Part shown: in pieces, positions 17,208 through 27,561 of the stretch
Position numbering within the stretch: position 1 is the first letter of the stretch
How the letters are laid out: each line of letters starts with the position of its first letter
Source of the DNA: Streptococcus sanguinis
GTDB lineage: Bacteria > Bacillota > Bacilli > Lactobacillales > Streptococcaceae
Direction of reading: 5' to 3'
DNA length: 64,000 nucleotides
NCBI GenBank assembly: GCA_013378335.1
Contig: CP040556.1
Coordinates: 930,001 to 994,000 of the forward strand
Made by a program: the position numbers and the translations under genes
The notes under the pieces: generated by a model
Told to the model about the DNA's origin: nothing
Databases searched by the model: none
What the model saw: only the letters and a program-made list of their open reading frames with translations

Positions 17208-17996
17208 ATGGCCTATCAATTGCCAAAAGTCTGGTCCGCTACGGACAGCGACCAAGGAAAATTTTCAGGTATCAATCAGCCTACTGCAGGCGCGCGCTTT
17301 GAGCAGAAGCTTCCAGTCGGTAAAGAGCCTTTTCAGCTTTATTCACTTGGAACTCCAAATGGGGTCAAGGTGACGATTATGCTGGAGGAACTACTGGCAG
17401 CAGGTGTGACTGAGGCATCCTATGACCTCTATAAGATCAGCATCATGGATGGCGACCAGTTTGGCTCAGATTTTGTGAAAATCAATCCCAACTCCAAGAT
17501 TCCGGCCTTGCTGGATCAGTCAGCCCATAATCCGATTCCTGTCTTTGAATCAGCCAATATCCTGCTCTATCTGGCAGAGAAGTTTGGAAAGCTGATTCCG
17601 TCAGATTTGGCTGGTAGGACTGAGGTACTCAACTGGCTCTTCTGGCAGACAGGAGCGGCACCCTTCTTGGGAGGCGGATTCGGTCATTTCTTTAACTATG
17701 CTCCAGAAAAGCTAGAATATCCCATCAACCGCTTTACGATGGAAGCCAAGCGACAGCTGGATTTATTAGACAAAGAATTAGCCAAGAAAGCTTATATTGC
17801 TGGAGATGACTACAGTATTGCTGATATTGCTATCTGGTCTTGGTATGGTCAGTTGGTGCAGGATAAGCTCTATCCAGGCGCAGCTGAGTTCTTGGATGCC
17901 ACCTCCTACAAATACTTATCTGTTTGGGCGGAGAAGATTGCAGCTCGTCCGGCAGTCCAGCGTGGTTTAGCTGCCGAGTATCAGGAAATCAAATAA
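17208..17996 (+). CDS. Glutathione S-transferase-like disulfide-bond oxidoreductase (YghU-type)
   Basis: 262 aa. It has an N-terminal extension rich in polar residues, a thioredoxin-like GST domain (LGTPNGVKVTIMLEEL, NSKIPAL, VFESANILLYLAEKFG) and an all-helical C-terminal domain (YIAGDDYSIADIAIWSWYG). The arrangement matches E. coli YghU. Electron donor and substrate are unknown here. It is a single gene with RBS AAAAAGGAG and a terminator behind. Confidence 0.85.
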   Translation: MAYQLPKVWSATDSDQGKFSGINQPTAGARFEQKLPVGKEPFQLYSLGTPNGVKVTIMLEELLAAGVTEASYDLYKISIMDGDQFGSDFVKINPNSKIPALLDQSAHNPIPVFESANILLYLAEKFGKLIPSDLAGRTEVLNWLFWQTGAAPFLGGGFGHFFNYAPEKLEYPINRFTMEAKRQLDLLDKELAKKAYIAGDDYSIADIAIWSWYGQLVQDKLYPGAAEFLDATSYKYLSVWAEKIAARPAVQRGLAAEYQEIK

Positions 17997-18037
17997 AAAA
18001 GTGATGGGTAGGACACTCCATCATTAAGTGGCGAGAC

Positions 18038-18070
18038 AAAATCAGTTTATCAACAGGCTGATTTTTCTTT
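18038..18070 (+). terminator. Terminator after the YghU-type gene
   Basis: AAAATCAG...CTGATTTTT (18038-18066) followed by CTTTC. A second hairpin TGATGG...CCATCA at 18002-18023 lies ahead of it. Confidence 0.7.
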
Positions 18071-18136
18071 CGTTGCTTTTTTTATACCCTTAAAAATGAT
18101 ATACTGAATAGAAGAATGTTTAGAAAAGAGTAAGCA

Positions 18137-18826
18137 ATGCAAAAAAAGACGATTTCCAAGCGCTTGGAGCGAGTAGCAGCTTTTGTGCCGGATGGGGCAA
18201 AGTTGCTGGATGTTGGGAGCGATCACGCCTATCTGCCCATTTACCTGATTCAGCAGGGGCGGATTGCAAAAGCTCTGGCCGGAGAAGTGGTAGAGGGGCC
18301 TTTTCAGTCTGCTCAGAAAAATGTGGCAGAGCATGGACTGACGGAGCAGATTGAAGTTCGCTTGGCTAATGGTCTGGCAGCTTTTGAAGCGGAAGATCAG
18401 ATTGACACCATCGTTATCGCTGGTATGGGTGGTCGCTTGATTGCAGAGATTTTGGAAAATGGCAGAGCTAAGCTTGGGTCTATTTCCCGCTTGATTTTGC
18501 AGCCCAATAACCGAGAGGATGAGCTCCGCAGCTGGCTGGGATCTAACGGTTTTCGTTTGCTGGCTGAGGATATCTTAGAAGAGGCTGGAAAGTTTTACGA
18601 AATCATTGTAGCAGAAGCAGGCCAGCAAACTTTGACAGAGCAAGAAAAGCGCTTTGGTCCTTTTCTGATGAAGCAACAGTCACCTGCTTTTCAGCTAAGT
18701 TGGCAGAAAGAACTGAAGAAACTTGAAGGAGCTCTAGCCCATATCCCAGAAAAGAATGAGCTGGAACGCTCTGCTATGTCCAAAAAAATCGAAAGTATCA
18801 AGGAGGTACTCCATGCTAGCAAGTGA
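18137..18826 (+). CDS. trmK: tRNA (adenine22-N1)-methyltransferase TrmK
   Basis: 229 aa. It methylates N1 of A22 in tRNA. It has the SAM motif [13 protein letters not shown], the family signature IAGMGGRLI and [11 protein letters not shown]-terminal coiled extension is present. It overlaps the Nif3-like gene by 14 bp, the common streptococcal pair. Confidence 0.93.
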   Translation: MQKKTISKRLERVAAFVPDGAKLLDVGSDHAYLPIYLIQQGRIAKALAGEVVEGPFQSAQKNVAEHGLTEQIEVRLANGLAAFEAEDQIDTIVIAGMGGRLIAEILENGRAKLGSISRLILQPNNREDELRSWLGSNGFRLLAEDILEEAGKFYEIIVAEAGQQTLTEQEKRFGPFLMKQQSPAFQLSWQKELKKLEGALAHIPEKNELERSAMSKKIESIKEVLHASK

Positions 18827-19610
18827 AATCATCGCCCGTTATGAAGCCTACTGCCCGCAAGAACTATCCATGGAGGGTGACATTTCAGGCCTGCAAATCG
18901 GGACTTTGGATAAAGAAGTGGACAAGGTTCTAGTGGCTCTGGATATTCGCGAGCAGACGGTGGCGGAGGCTATTGAGGCAGGTGCTGGACTGATTATCGT
19001 TAAACATGCGCCTATTTTTCGCCCCCTTAAGGACCTAGTGGCGGATAAGGCTCAAAATCAGATGATTTTAGACCTTATCAAGCATGATATTGCTGTCTAT
19101 GTCAGTCATACCAATATTGATGTCGTGGAGGACGGACTCAATGATTGGTTCTGTCAGTTATTGGATATTGAGGAGACAAGTTTTCTCAGTCAGACGGGGC
19201 CAGAAAACGGTATTGGCCGCGTAGGGAAGATTGCTCCTCAGACCTTTGGGGACTTTGCGGCTAAGGTCAAGGCAACTTTTGGACTAGATTGTTTGCGTCT
19301 GGTTACTTATGAAAAAGCAGATCTCGAACGTGTGATTGAGCGTGTAGCTATTTGTGGTGGCAGCGGTCAGTCCTTTTATCCGGAGGCCATTGCCAAGGGA
19401 GCGCAGGTCTACATTACAGGTGATATTTACTATCATACAGCTCAGGAGATGCTGACAGAAGGACTTTTGGCGCTGGATCCTGGACATCATATCGAGGTTC
19501 TATTTACGGAAAAATTAAAAGAAAAGCTTGATGCTTGGAAGGCAGAAGAGGGATGGGATATTGAGATTCTGGCTAGTCAGGCTTCGACCAATCCTTTCCG
19601 GCATATTTGA
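18813..19610 (+). CDS. Nif3-like dinuclear metal-centre protein
   Basis: 265 aa from the ATG at 18813 (RBS AAGGAGG inside trmK). Metal-site motifs are [29 protein letters not shown] and LDPGHHIE. It is the YqfO/Nif3 family, of uncertain biochemical function and almost always next to trmK. The whole short form is present. Confidence 0.9.
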   Translation: MLASEIIARYEAYCPQELSMEGDISGLQIGTLDKEVDKVLVALDIREQTVAEAIEAGAGLIIVKHAPIFRPLKDLVADKAQNQMILDLIKHDIAVYVSHTNIDVVEDGLNDWFCQLLDIEETSFLSQTGPENGIGRVGKIAPQTFGDFAAKVKATFGLDCLRLVTYEKADLERVIERVAICGGSGQSFYPEAIAKGAQVYITGDIYYHTAQEMLTEGLLALDPGHHIEVLFTEKLKEKLDAWKAEEGWDIEILASQASTNPFRHI

Positions 19611-19621
19611 GAGGGAGCGAC

Positions 19622-20716
19622 ATGAAAAAAGTAGCAGTGATTGGAGCTGGGATTGTCGGCTCAACAGTGGCTTACTATCTATCCAAATCCCCAGATGTGA
19701 AAGTGACTGTCTTTGATGATGGTAAGGGGCAGGCAACCAAGGCAGCAGCTGGCATTATCAGTCCTTGGTTTTCCAAGCGTCGCAACAAGGCTTGGTATAG
19801 GATGGCGCGTCTGGGCGCTGATTTTTATCAGAACTTGATTGCGGAACTGAAAGATGCTGGAATCCAGACAGACTTTTACCAACAGACAGGTGTTTATCTG
19901 CTGAAAAAGGATGAGAGCAAGCTGCAGGAGCTTTATGATTTGGCTGCTAATCGTCGTGAAGAGTCGCCCTTAATAGGGGACTTGAATCTTCTCAGCTGTC
20001 AGGAAGCCCAGGAGAAATTTCCAGACTTGCAAGGCTTTGAGCGGCTTCTTTATGCTTCCGGTGGTGCCCGTGTGGAGGGAGCACTTTTGACGGAGATGCT
20101 TCTGAAAGCAAGCAAGGCAGAGTTGGTTGAGAAAAAGGCAAGCTTGACAGTAGATGGAGAGCAACTTCTTGTGGACGGACGCAGCTTTGACTGTGTCATC
20201 TTAGCTGTGGGTGCTTGGCTAGGAGAAATCTTGCAGCCACTGGGCTATAAGACAGATGTTCGGCCGCAAAAGGGACAGCTACGTGATTTTAAACTGGCTG
20301 ACCAGACGGATGACTACCCAGTTGTGATGCCTGAGGGCGAGCTGGATATCATTCCCTTTCTGGCGGGCAAAGTTAGTGTCGGGGCCAGTCATGAAAATGA
20401 TCAGGGCTTTGATTTGACGGTAGATAAGATGGTACTGAATCAGTTGCAGCAAGAAGCAGAAACTTACTTGCCGAGGTTGGCTACTGCAGAGATTTTAGGT
20501 GAGCGCGTGGGAACACGGGCTTATACCAGCGACTTTGCACCTTTCTTTGGAGCTGTTCCAGACTTGCCGCATGTCTACGCTGCCAGCGGATTAGGCTCTT
20601 CTGGTCTGACAACTGGCCCGCTCATCGGACGCCAATTGGCCCAGATGGCTCTAGGAGAAGCGGGGCTGCTGAATCCAGCTGACTATCCTATTGAGCGGTA
20701 CGTGGAGAAAGTTTGA
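19622..20716 (+). CDS. FAD-dependent oxidoreductase (DadA/ThiO-like)
   Basis: 364 aa. The N-terminal dinucleotide motif is GAGIVGSTVAYYLS. The C-terminal substrate/FAD-binding segment RAYTSDFAPFFGAVPDLP...ASGLGSSGLTTGP is typical of the DAO family of amine or amino-acid oxidases. The substrate is unknown. The ATG at 19622 has GAGGGAG before it. A TTG at 19607 overlaps the preceding stop. It is in the trmK operon. Confidence 0.88.
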   Translation: MKKVAVIGAGIVGSTVAYYLSKSPDVKVTVFDDGKGQATKAAAGIISPWFSKRRNKAWYRMARLGADFYQNLIAELKDAGIQTDFYQQTGVYLLKKDESKLQELYDLAANRREESPLIGDLNLLSCQEAQEKFPDLQGFERLLYASGGARVEGALLTEMLLKASKAELVEKKASLTVDGEQLLVDGRSFDCVILAVGAWLGEILQPLGYKTDVRPQKGQLRDFKLADQTDDYPVVMPEGELDIIPFLAGKVSVGASHENDQGFDLTVDKMVLNQLQQEAETYLPRLATAEILGERVGTRAYTSDFAPFFGAVPDLPHVYAASGLGSSGLTTGPLIGRQLAQMALGEAGLLNPADYPIERYVEKV

Positions 20717-20717
20717 T

Positions 20718-21188
20718 ATGACAGAAACTATTTTGAATTGGGTCAATGTTTGTGTTAAAAAAGATGATGAAATTTTACTGCTTAATCGCCAGCATGATAA
20801 TTTTAAAGGATGGATACAACCAGGTGGGAAGGTGGAGTTTCCAGAATCTTTTTTTGAAGCTGCAAGGCGCGAGTTAAAAGAAGAAACGGGGCTGACTGCT
20901 CTAAACTTGGAATTGAAGGGGATTTCAGGTTTCACTAATCCGAGTAAAAAAGAACGCTATGTGTATTACGATTTTCTTTGTACTGCCTTTGAAGGACAAG
21001 TTAGGGGAAACGATCATGAAGGGGAGCCAAAATGGTGGAAGATTTCTGAACTTGACCAGATAGATATGCAGGATGACATACGTGAACGTTTGCCTCTCTA
21101 CTGGCGGAAAGGCTCTTTCGAGCGGATTCATTACTGGAATGAGGAAAAACACTGTATAGGGGAAACCAAGACGATTTTGTATGATTGA
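20718..21188 (+). CDS. NUDIX hydrolase
   Basis: 156 aa from the ATG at 20718. The Nudix box GGKVEFPESFFEAARRELKEET follows GX5EX7REUXEEXGU (shown split: GGKVEFPESF, REL-KEETGL). It hydrolyses a nucleoside diphosphate derivative. MutT-type sanitation is one possibility, but the substrate is not clear. It abuts the oxidoreductase gene at 1 bp. Confidence 0.9.
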   Translation: MTETILNWVNVCVKKDDEILLLNRQHDNFKGWIQPGGKVEFPESFFEAARRELKEETGLTALNLELKGISGFTNPSKKERYVYYDFLCTAFEGQVRGNDHEGEPKWWKISELDQIDMQDDIRERLPLYWRKGSFERIHYWNEEKHCIGETKTILYD

Positions 21189-21210
21189 TTTTAGAGAATA
21201 AGGAGAAGTT

Positions 21211-22035
21211 ATGGACTGGTTACGATCGCAGCCTGTGGTTATGCAGGCATTCTTGGCTGGGCTTTTTACATGGGGATGTACCATTGTAGGCTCGGCTGTT
21301 GTATTTTTCTTTAAACAGGTCAGTCGTAAGCTGCTGGATATTATGATGGGATTTGCGGCAGGCGTCATGATTGCGGCTTCCTTTTGGTCGCTTCTGGCAC
21401 CATCGATAGAATATGCGCAAAGTTCTTATGGCAAGCTTTCCTGGCTGCCAGCGGCAATTGGGTTTTTAGTGGGCGGTTTTTTCCTGCGGCTAATTGATGC
21501 TGTGGTGCCTCACTTGCACTTGAGCAAGGATATTTCGGAGGCTGAGAGTGTTCCTGAGCATAGCAAAAAGAAGCTGTCCAAGACAGCCCTGCTCTTCTTA
21601 GCCATTACCATTCACAATTTTCCAGAAGGTTTGGCAGTCGGAGTAGCCTTTGGTGCCTTGGCCGCCAACCCTAGTCCGGAAGCCTTTGTCGGTGCGATTG
21701 GCCTAGCATTGGGAATTGGCCTGCAAAATGTCCCGGAGGGGGCTGCTCTGTCCATTCCAATTCGGACGGATGGTAAGTCTCGGCTTAAAGCCTTTTACTG
21801 GGGCTCCATGTCTGCTATTGTGGAGCCAATTGGTGCTGTTCTTGGTGCTGTAGCTGTCATGGCCATGACGGCTATTCTGCCCTATGCCCTATCTTTTGCG
21901 GCGGGTGCTATGATTTTCGTAGTGGTAGAGGAATTAATACCGGATTCGCAGACCAATGGCAATACCGATGTGGCGACTTTAGGTCTCATGGTGGGCTTTG
22001 TTCTCATGATGGTATTGGATGTGGCTTTGGGGTGA
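21211..22035 (+). CDS. ZIP-family metal transporter
   Basis: 274 aa, about eight TM helices. The helix 4 and 5 metal motifs HNFPEGLAVGVAFG and NVPEGAALSIPI are intact. A variable loop with the His-rich segment VVPHLHLSKD lies between TM 3 and 4. It imports Zn2+ and perhaps other divalent metals. This matches GufA-like bacterial ZIPs. A terminator follows. Confidence 0.92.
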   Translation: MDWLRSQPVVMQAFLAGLFTWGCTIVGSAVVFFFKQVSRKLLDIMMGFAAGVMIAASFWSLLAPSIEYAQSSYGKLSWLPAAIGFLVGGFFLRLIDAVVPHLHLSKDISEAESVPEHSKKKLSKTALLFLAITIHNFPEGLAVGVAFGALAANPSPEAFVGAIGLALGIGLQNVPEGAALSIPIRTDGKSRLKAFYWGSMSAIVEPIGAVLGAVAVMAMTAILPYALSFAAGAMIFVVVEELIPDSQTNGNTDVATLGLMVGFVLMMVLDVALG

Positions 22036-22074
22036 TGCAAACTTGGAATCGAAGAGAGGAAGAAAGCGGAAATT

Positions 22075-22100
22075 CCGCTCTTTTTCTTTTATTTAAGGGT
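22075..22100 (+). terminator. Terminator after the ZIP gene
   Basis: Palindrome AGCGGAAATTCCGCT (22075-22089) followed by CTTTTTCTTTT. Confidence 0.75.
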
Positions 22101-22169
22101 AGTGAAAAGGATGACATCCGCTTTCAAAAATGGTAGAATAAGGAGAATACATTAAGAGAGGAAACTCAT

Positions 22170-23039
22170 ATGAAAGGTATTATTCTTGCAGGTGGTTCTG
22201 GTACACGTTTGTATCCATTGACCCGCGCTGCGTCAAAACAGCTCATGCCGGTTTATGATAAACCCATGATTTATTATCCACTGTCAACTCTTATGCTGGC
22301 TGGTATCAAGGACATCTTGATTATCTCCACTCCGACGGATTTGCCTCGTTTTGAAGATCTGTTGGGTGATGGCTCTGAGTTTGGTATCAAGCTCTCTTAT
22401 GCAGAGCAGCCAAGTCCAGACGGACTGGCACAAGCCTTTATCATTGGGGCTGATTTCATTGGAGATGACCGCGTGGCGCTGATTCTTGGGGATAATATTT
22501 ACCATGGACCGGGTCTGAGTAAGATGCTCCAAAATGCTGCTGCTAAGGAAAAAGGAGCAACTGTTTTTGGCTATCATGTTAAGGATCCAGAACGCTTTGG
22601 TGTAGTAGAATTTGATGAAAATATGAATGCTATTTCCATCGAAGAAAAACCGGAACAGCCGCGCTCTAACTATGCGGTGACAGGACTCTATTTTTACGAT
22701 AACGATGTCGTCGAAATTGCCAAGAACATTAAGCCAAGTCCTCGCGGAGAACTGGAAATCACAGATGTCAACAAGGCTTACTTGGATCGTGGTGATTTGT
22801 CTGTTGAGCTCATGGGACGTGGTTTTGCTTGGTTGGATACAGGTACCCACGAAAGTCTCTTAGAAGCCGCTCAATATATCGAAACAGTTCAGCGTATGCA
22901 GAACGTTCAGGTGGCGAATCTGGAAGAAATTGCCTATCGTATGGGCTATATCACTAAAGAGCAAGTGCACGAATTGGCGCAACCATTGAAAAAGAATGAA
23001 TATGGCCACTATCTCTTGCGCTTGATTGGAGAAGAATAA
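22170..23039 (+). CDS. rmlA: Glucose-1-phosphate thymidylyltransferase RmlA
   Basis: 289 aa. It makes dTDP-glucose from dTTP and glucose-1-phosphate, the first step of dTDP-L-rhamnose synthesis for cell-wall and receptor polysaccharides. It has the nucleotidyltransferase motif [14 protein letters not shown] and GDNIYHG. It is followed 4 bp later by rmlC. Confidence 0.96.
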   Translation: MKGIILAGGSGTRLYPLTRAASKQLMPVYDKPMIYYPLSTLMLAGIKDILIISTPTDLPRFEDLLGDGSEFGIKLSYAEQPSPDGLAQAFIIGADFIGDDRVALILGDNIYHGPGLSKMLQNAAAKEKGATVFGYHVKDPERFGVVEFDENMNAISIEEKPEQPRSNYAVTGLYFYDNDVVEIAKNIKPSPRGELEITDVNKAYLDRGDLSVELMGRGFAWLDTGTHESLLEAAQYIETVQRMQNVQVANLEEIAYRMGYITKEQVHELAQPLKKNEYGHYLLRLIGEE

Positions 23040-23043
23040 GAAG

Positions 23044-23637
23044 ATGACGGAACAATTTTTTGATAAGGAATTAGCAGCGCGTGAGGTTCCTGGAATCCCT
23101 GGAATGCTGGAATTTGATATCCCTGTGCGGGGGGACAACCGAGGCTGGTTCAAGGAGAATTTCCAAAAGGAAAAAATGCTGCCGCTAGGCTTTCCTGAAA
23201 GCTTCTTTGCAGAAGGAAAACTGCAAAATAATGTCAGCTTTTCTCGTAAAAATGTCCTGCGGGGTCTTCATGCTGAACCATGGGACAAGTACATCTCTGT
23301 TGCAGATGACGGCAAGGTGCTGGGATCTTGGGTCGACCTGCGGGAAGGTGAGACCTTTGGTAATACCTACCAGACAGTAATCGATGCCAGCAAGGGGATT
23401 TTTGTGCCACGTGGCGTCGCCAACGGCTTCCAAGTCCTTTCTGATACTGTTTCCTATAGCTATCTGGTCAATGACTATTGGGCTTTGGAACTCAAACCTA
23501 AGTATGCCTTTGTCAATTATGCAGACCCAGCTTTAGGCATCCAGTGGGAAAACCTAGAAGCAGCAGAAGTCTCAGAAGCAGACAAGAACCATCCACTACT
23601 TAAGGATGTCAAACCTCTAAGAAAAGAAGATTTATAA
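23044..23637 (+). CDS. rmlC: dTDP-4-dehydrorhamnose 3,5-epimerase RmlC
   Basis: 197 aa from ATG 23044. It has the cupin fold with active-site residues in VSFSRKNVLRGLHAEPWDK. Substitution around the usual 'RGLHxQ' is as in streptococcal RmlC. It is cotranscribed with rmlA. rmlB lies 393 bp downstream beyond the repeat, and rmlD is not in this window. Confidence 0.94.
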   Translation: MTEQFFDKELAAREVPGIPGMLEFDIPVRGDNRGWFKENFQKEKMLPLGFPESFFAEGKLQNNVSFSRKNVLRGLHAEPWDKYISVADDGKVLGSWVDLREGETFGNTYQTVIDASKGIFVPRGVANGFQVLSDTVSYSYLVNDYWALELKPKYAFVNYADPALGIQWENLEAAEVSEADKNHPLLKDVKPLRKEDL

Positions 23638-23747
23638 AAAAGAATTCTTTTCTGATTTATTAATTTATATTGAAATATATGATTTAGCTCAGCTCCTATC
23701 CGAGCGGAGCGAGTGGAAGAAATGATTGCCGCTGTGGTGTAAGTCAT

Positions 23748-23921
23748 GAGAGTGGGACAGAAATCGGTAATTCATTAGAATTCGATTTCGTCGTCCCACC
23801 TCCGCACAGTTGAGTAGGGCTGTAAAAGCTGATGAAATCAGCGTAGTAGAGCCCACTCAACCACTGCGTCTTGCTCGACAATCCAAAGACAATTGAGAGG
23901 CTAGGACTTTTGTCCCAGCCT
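23748..23921 (+). repeat. 174-bp structured intergenic repeat, copy 2
   Basis: It is the second copy of the element at 12123-12296, same length and one visible base change. It lies between rmlC and rmlB in the same orientation, with the terminator-like third hairpin GAGGCTAGGAC/GTCCCAGCCT. The surrounding 23638-23747 and 23922-24029 hold no gene. Confidence 0.85.
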
Positions 23922-24020
23922 GATGACAGGGGATTTTTGAGACATGAGGCTCAAAAATAAGCAATGAAACCGAAGGTTTGCTTGCGTTCCCACCACTTAA
24001 GGCAATTATAAAAAAGTTAA

Positions 24021-25076
<1,056 letters not shown>

Positions 25077-25124
25077 GAATAGGCTATCTATGATGAGCCT
25101 TGCATAACTAGCGCTATGAGATTG

Positions 25125-25158
25125 AAAGGCTGGGATGATCTGTCCCAGCCTTTTCTCA
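25125..25158 (+). terminator. Terminator after rmlB
   Basis: AAAGGCTGGGA-TGATCTG-TCCCAGCCTTTT (25125-25154) with TCTC tail. The stem sequence GGCTGGGA/TCCCAGCC recalls the outer arms of the 174-bp repeat. Confidence 0.85.
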
Positions 25159-25279
25159 CAGGATTGTTAGCTTTTTAATATGTTTGTTACAGAAAATTAT
25201 GCAAAAATAGTGTAAAATAAGATAAATCCTTGCTGTGTTTTTGGCTAAAGGGATTTTCTCAAATTAAAGGAATACAAAC

Positions 25280-25879
25280 ATGAAAATGGTAAAAAGAGTA
25301 GTGGGAATTGTTTTGGTGCTGTTGCTTGCAGCGGTGCTGTTTCTGGTTCCTGCATCTGTTAATCAAAGTGAACAATTAAAAAATGTCCAAGGCAGTGCTT
25401 CCTGGATGAGTATTATTGAGCCGGCTTTGAGCAATGCCAATGTAACGGCTCAGGGAGTCAGCACGGAGGTTTCTCTCAATAGCGTCCAGCTTAATCAGGT
25501 GCTCAAGTCTTCTCTGAGTGACTCTGAGAATCAGGAGCTACTGAACAGTGTTTACAGTATTGAAGGCAATAAGCTGCGCATCCAGTATCCAGTCAAGCTG
25601 CTCTTCATTGACAGTAAGCTGGATCTAGAGGTGGATGTGACGGTGAGGGATAATGTCTTGCACATCACAATTGATAGTGCTAAGTTAGGCTCTCTTCCTA
25701 TCCCTAAATCTTGGGTGACAGGCATGCTGAAGCAACAAATGCAGGCCTCTAATTCATCTATCACGACGGAGGGAGATAGTTTCCTTCTCGCTCTGCCGCA
25801 GAGTCAATTCAGCATTAACAAAATCAGCTTCCAGAATGGAACTGCTAAAATCCAGTTCAGCATGGGTTATGGAATCTAA
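25280..25879 (+). CDS. Membrane-anchored extracytoplasmic protein, YpmS-like
   Basis: 199 aa. It has an N-terminal signal anchor (about 5-25) followed by a beta-rich extracellular part with LQVDVTVRDNVLHI-like strands (here LEVDVTVRDNVLHITID) and SLPIPKSW. The pattern resembles DUF2140/YpmS proteins of Firmicutes, whose function is unknown. It is a single gene between two terminators. Confidence 0.6.
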   Translation: MKMVKRVVGIVLVLLLAAVLFLVPASVNQSEQLKNVQGSASWMSIIEPALSNANVTAQGVSTEVSLNSVQLNQVLKSSLSDSENQELLNSVYSIEGNKLRIQYPVKLLFIDSKLDLEVDVTVRDNVLHITIDSAKLGSLPIPKSWVTGMLKQQMQASNSSITTEGDSFLLALPQSQFSINKISFQNGTAKIQFSMGYGI

Positions 25880-25884
25880 AAAAG

Positions 25885-25930
25885 AAAACTTCATTTGAGG
25901 AAGAAGTCTTCCGAATCAAATGGAGTTTTT
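25885..25930 (+). terminator. Terminator after the YpmS-like gene
   Basis: AAAACTTCATTTGA...TCAAATGGAGTTTTT, long stem with one G:T pair. Confidence 0.85.
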
Positions 25931-25969
25931 ATACTATTATTTGAACAATAGCATTGTGAGGGAGAAAAG

Positions 25970-26830
25970 ATGCCTATTCCTAATATCCAGCAAGAGGAGT
26001 TGATTGTTATTGATGACAATCTGCGTTTGCGGGCTTATGATGGTCAGTTTGAGCTAGCCTTGGACTGGTACCAAGATCCAGATATGATTTATATGATTGA
26101 TGGCAGAAGAGACCCCTATCCGCCAGAGCGAGTTCAAAGGATGTACGAATATCTTGCCAGGCAAGGTGAAGTTTATTTTATTGAAGTATGGGAGCAGGGG
26201 TGCTGGCTACCCATTGGGGATGTGACCTTTTGGCAAGATGATTTGCCGATTGTCATTGGAAAAGCGGACTACCGCGGGAAAGGCATTGGTAAGAAAGTTC
26301 TTTTTGCTTTGATACAGCGCGCACGCAATCTAGGCTATCAAAAACTAGTAGTTCAAGAAATTTATGATTTCAATCAGCCCTCTCGCAGTTTGTTTGAGTC
26401 GCTTGGTTTCTATCCAACTCTTGCTAGGGAGAAAGGCAGGTCCTATACACTTGATTTGACCTTGCCCATAGCGCAGATCCAGCCCAGTCAGTTCTACCTT
26501 TCACGGGAAAAGCTGGACAGGATTAGCATTGATTTTGACCAACAAGAACTTGAAGCTTTACCTGTCAAGCGCATGGATGGCAAAATTTTCTTTACTGATG
26601 GACATAGCAGAGCTTTTAAGGCTTATCAGGCTGGCTTCTCTCATATTCCCATCTATTATGATAGGGACGAGCTTAACTGGGACTTTTATCAATATTGTGT
26701 TCAAGCTTGTCAAGATAGAGGCATATTCTCTATAGCTGATTTACAGAACCGCATCTTGTCCAAGGAAGACTATCAGACCAATTGGCTTGATTGGTGTAAG
26801 AGAGAAGCTAGAAAATTTGATAAGAGCTGA
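25970..26830 (+). CDS. GNAT acetyltransferase with C-terminal domain
   Basis: 286 aa. The N-terminal GNAT fold (about 10-165) has the acetyl-CoA loop GKADYRGKGIGKKV and a late strand FNQPSRSLFESLGF. The C-terminal about 110 aa (from QPSQFYLSREKLDRI), with KRMDGKIFFTDGHSRAFKAY, is ParB-like in the 'DGHxR' element and may bind a substrate or nucleic acid. The acyl acceptor is unknown. Confidence 0.75.
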   Translation: MPIPNIQQEELIVIDDNLRLRAYDGQFELALDWYQDPDMIYMIDGRRDPYPPERVQRMYEYLARQGEVYFIEVWEQGCWLPIGDVTFWQDDLPIVIGKADYRGKGIGKKVLFALIQRARNLGYQKLVVQEIYDFNQPSRSLFESLGFYPTLAREKGRSYTLDLTLPIAQIQPSQFYLSREKLDRISIDFDQQELEALPVKRMDGKIFFTDGHSRAFKAYQAGFSHIPIYYDRDELNWDFYQYCVQACQDRGIFSIADLQNRILSKEDYQTNWLDWCKREARKFDKS

Positions 26831-26891
26831 TATCGCGAAGCTCTTGTGTTATAATAGATAAAGGGAATCAATATATTAAATCAGAGGTGAG

Positions 26892-27527
26892 ATGATGCTT
26901 TATGAATTTTGTGCGGAAAATGTAACCTTGTTAGAAAAGGCTATGAAGGCAGGATCCCAGCGGATTGAGCTCTGTGATAATCTGGCTGTCGGTGGCACGA
27001 CACCTAGCTATGGCGTAATTCAAGCAGCAGTTGACTTGGCCAAGCTTTATGGCGCGACTGTGATGACCATGATTCGGCCACGAGGCGGTGATTTTGTTTA
27101 CACTGACCTTGAGATTGAGATTATGCTGGCTGATATCCAAAAAGCTAAGGAAGCTGGCAGTCAGGGAGTCGTTTTTGGTGTCTTGACGGAGAAGAATGAA
27201 ATAGATGTTCTGAAGATGCAGCGCCTGTTAGAGGCTTGCAAGGGACTGGAAGTAGTCTTTCACATGGCTTTTGATGCGATACCGGCTGAATACCAGTTTG
27301 GCGAAATGGATTGGCTAATTGAGAACGGTGTCCAGCGAATTTTGACCCACGGAGGACCTGCTAATGAGCCAATTGAGGAGCATTTTGCTTGGCTGGACGA
27401 ATTAATCGAGCATGCTGCTGATCGGATTGATATCATGCCGGGCGGTGGCATTCATTTGGGCAATCGTCAGGAAGTTATAGATAGTCTGGCAGTAGACCAG
27501 CTGCATGGAACTAAAATTGTATTTTAA
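26892..27527 (+). CDS. cutC: CutC family protein
   Basis: 211 aa TIM-barrel. It has ENVTLLEKAMKAGSQRIELCDNLAVGGTTPS (shown split: GSQRIELCDN, LAVGGTTPS), TMIRPRGGDF, FHMAFDA and LTHGGP, all hallmarks of CutC, historically linked to copper homeostasis although this role is disputed. It may start at 26892 or 26895. Promoter TATAAT lies near 26850. Confidence 0.92.
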   Translation: MMLYEFCAENVTLLEKAMKAGSQRIELCDNLAVGGTTPSYGVIQAAVDLAKLYGATVMTMIRPRGGDFVYTDLEIEIMLADIQKAKEAGSQGVVFGVLTEKNEIDVLKMQRLLEACKGLEVVFHMAFDAIPAEYQFGEMDWLIENGVQRILTHGGPANEPIEEHFAWLDELIEHAADRIDIMPGGGIHLGNRQEVIDSLAVDQLHGTKIVF

Positions 27528-27561
27528 GGAGGGGGAAGCTGCGCTAGCAGCGGCTAAATAG

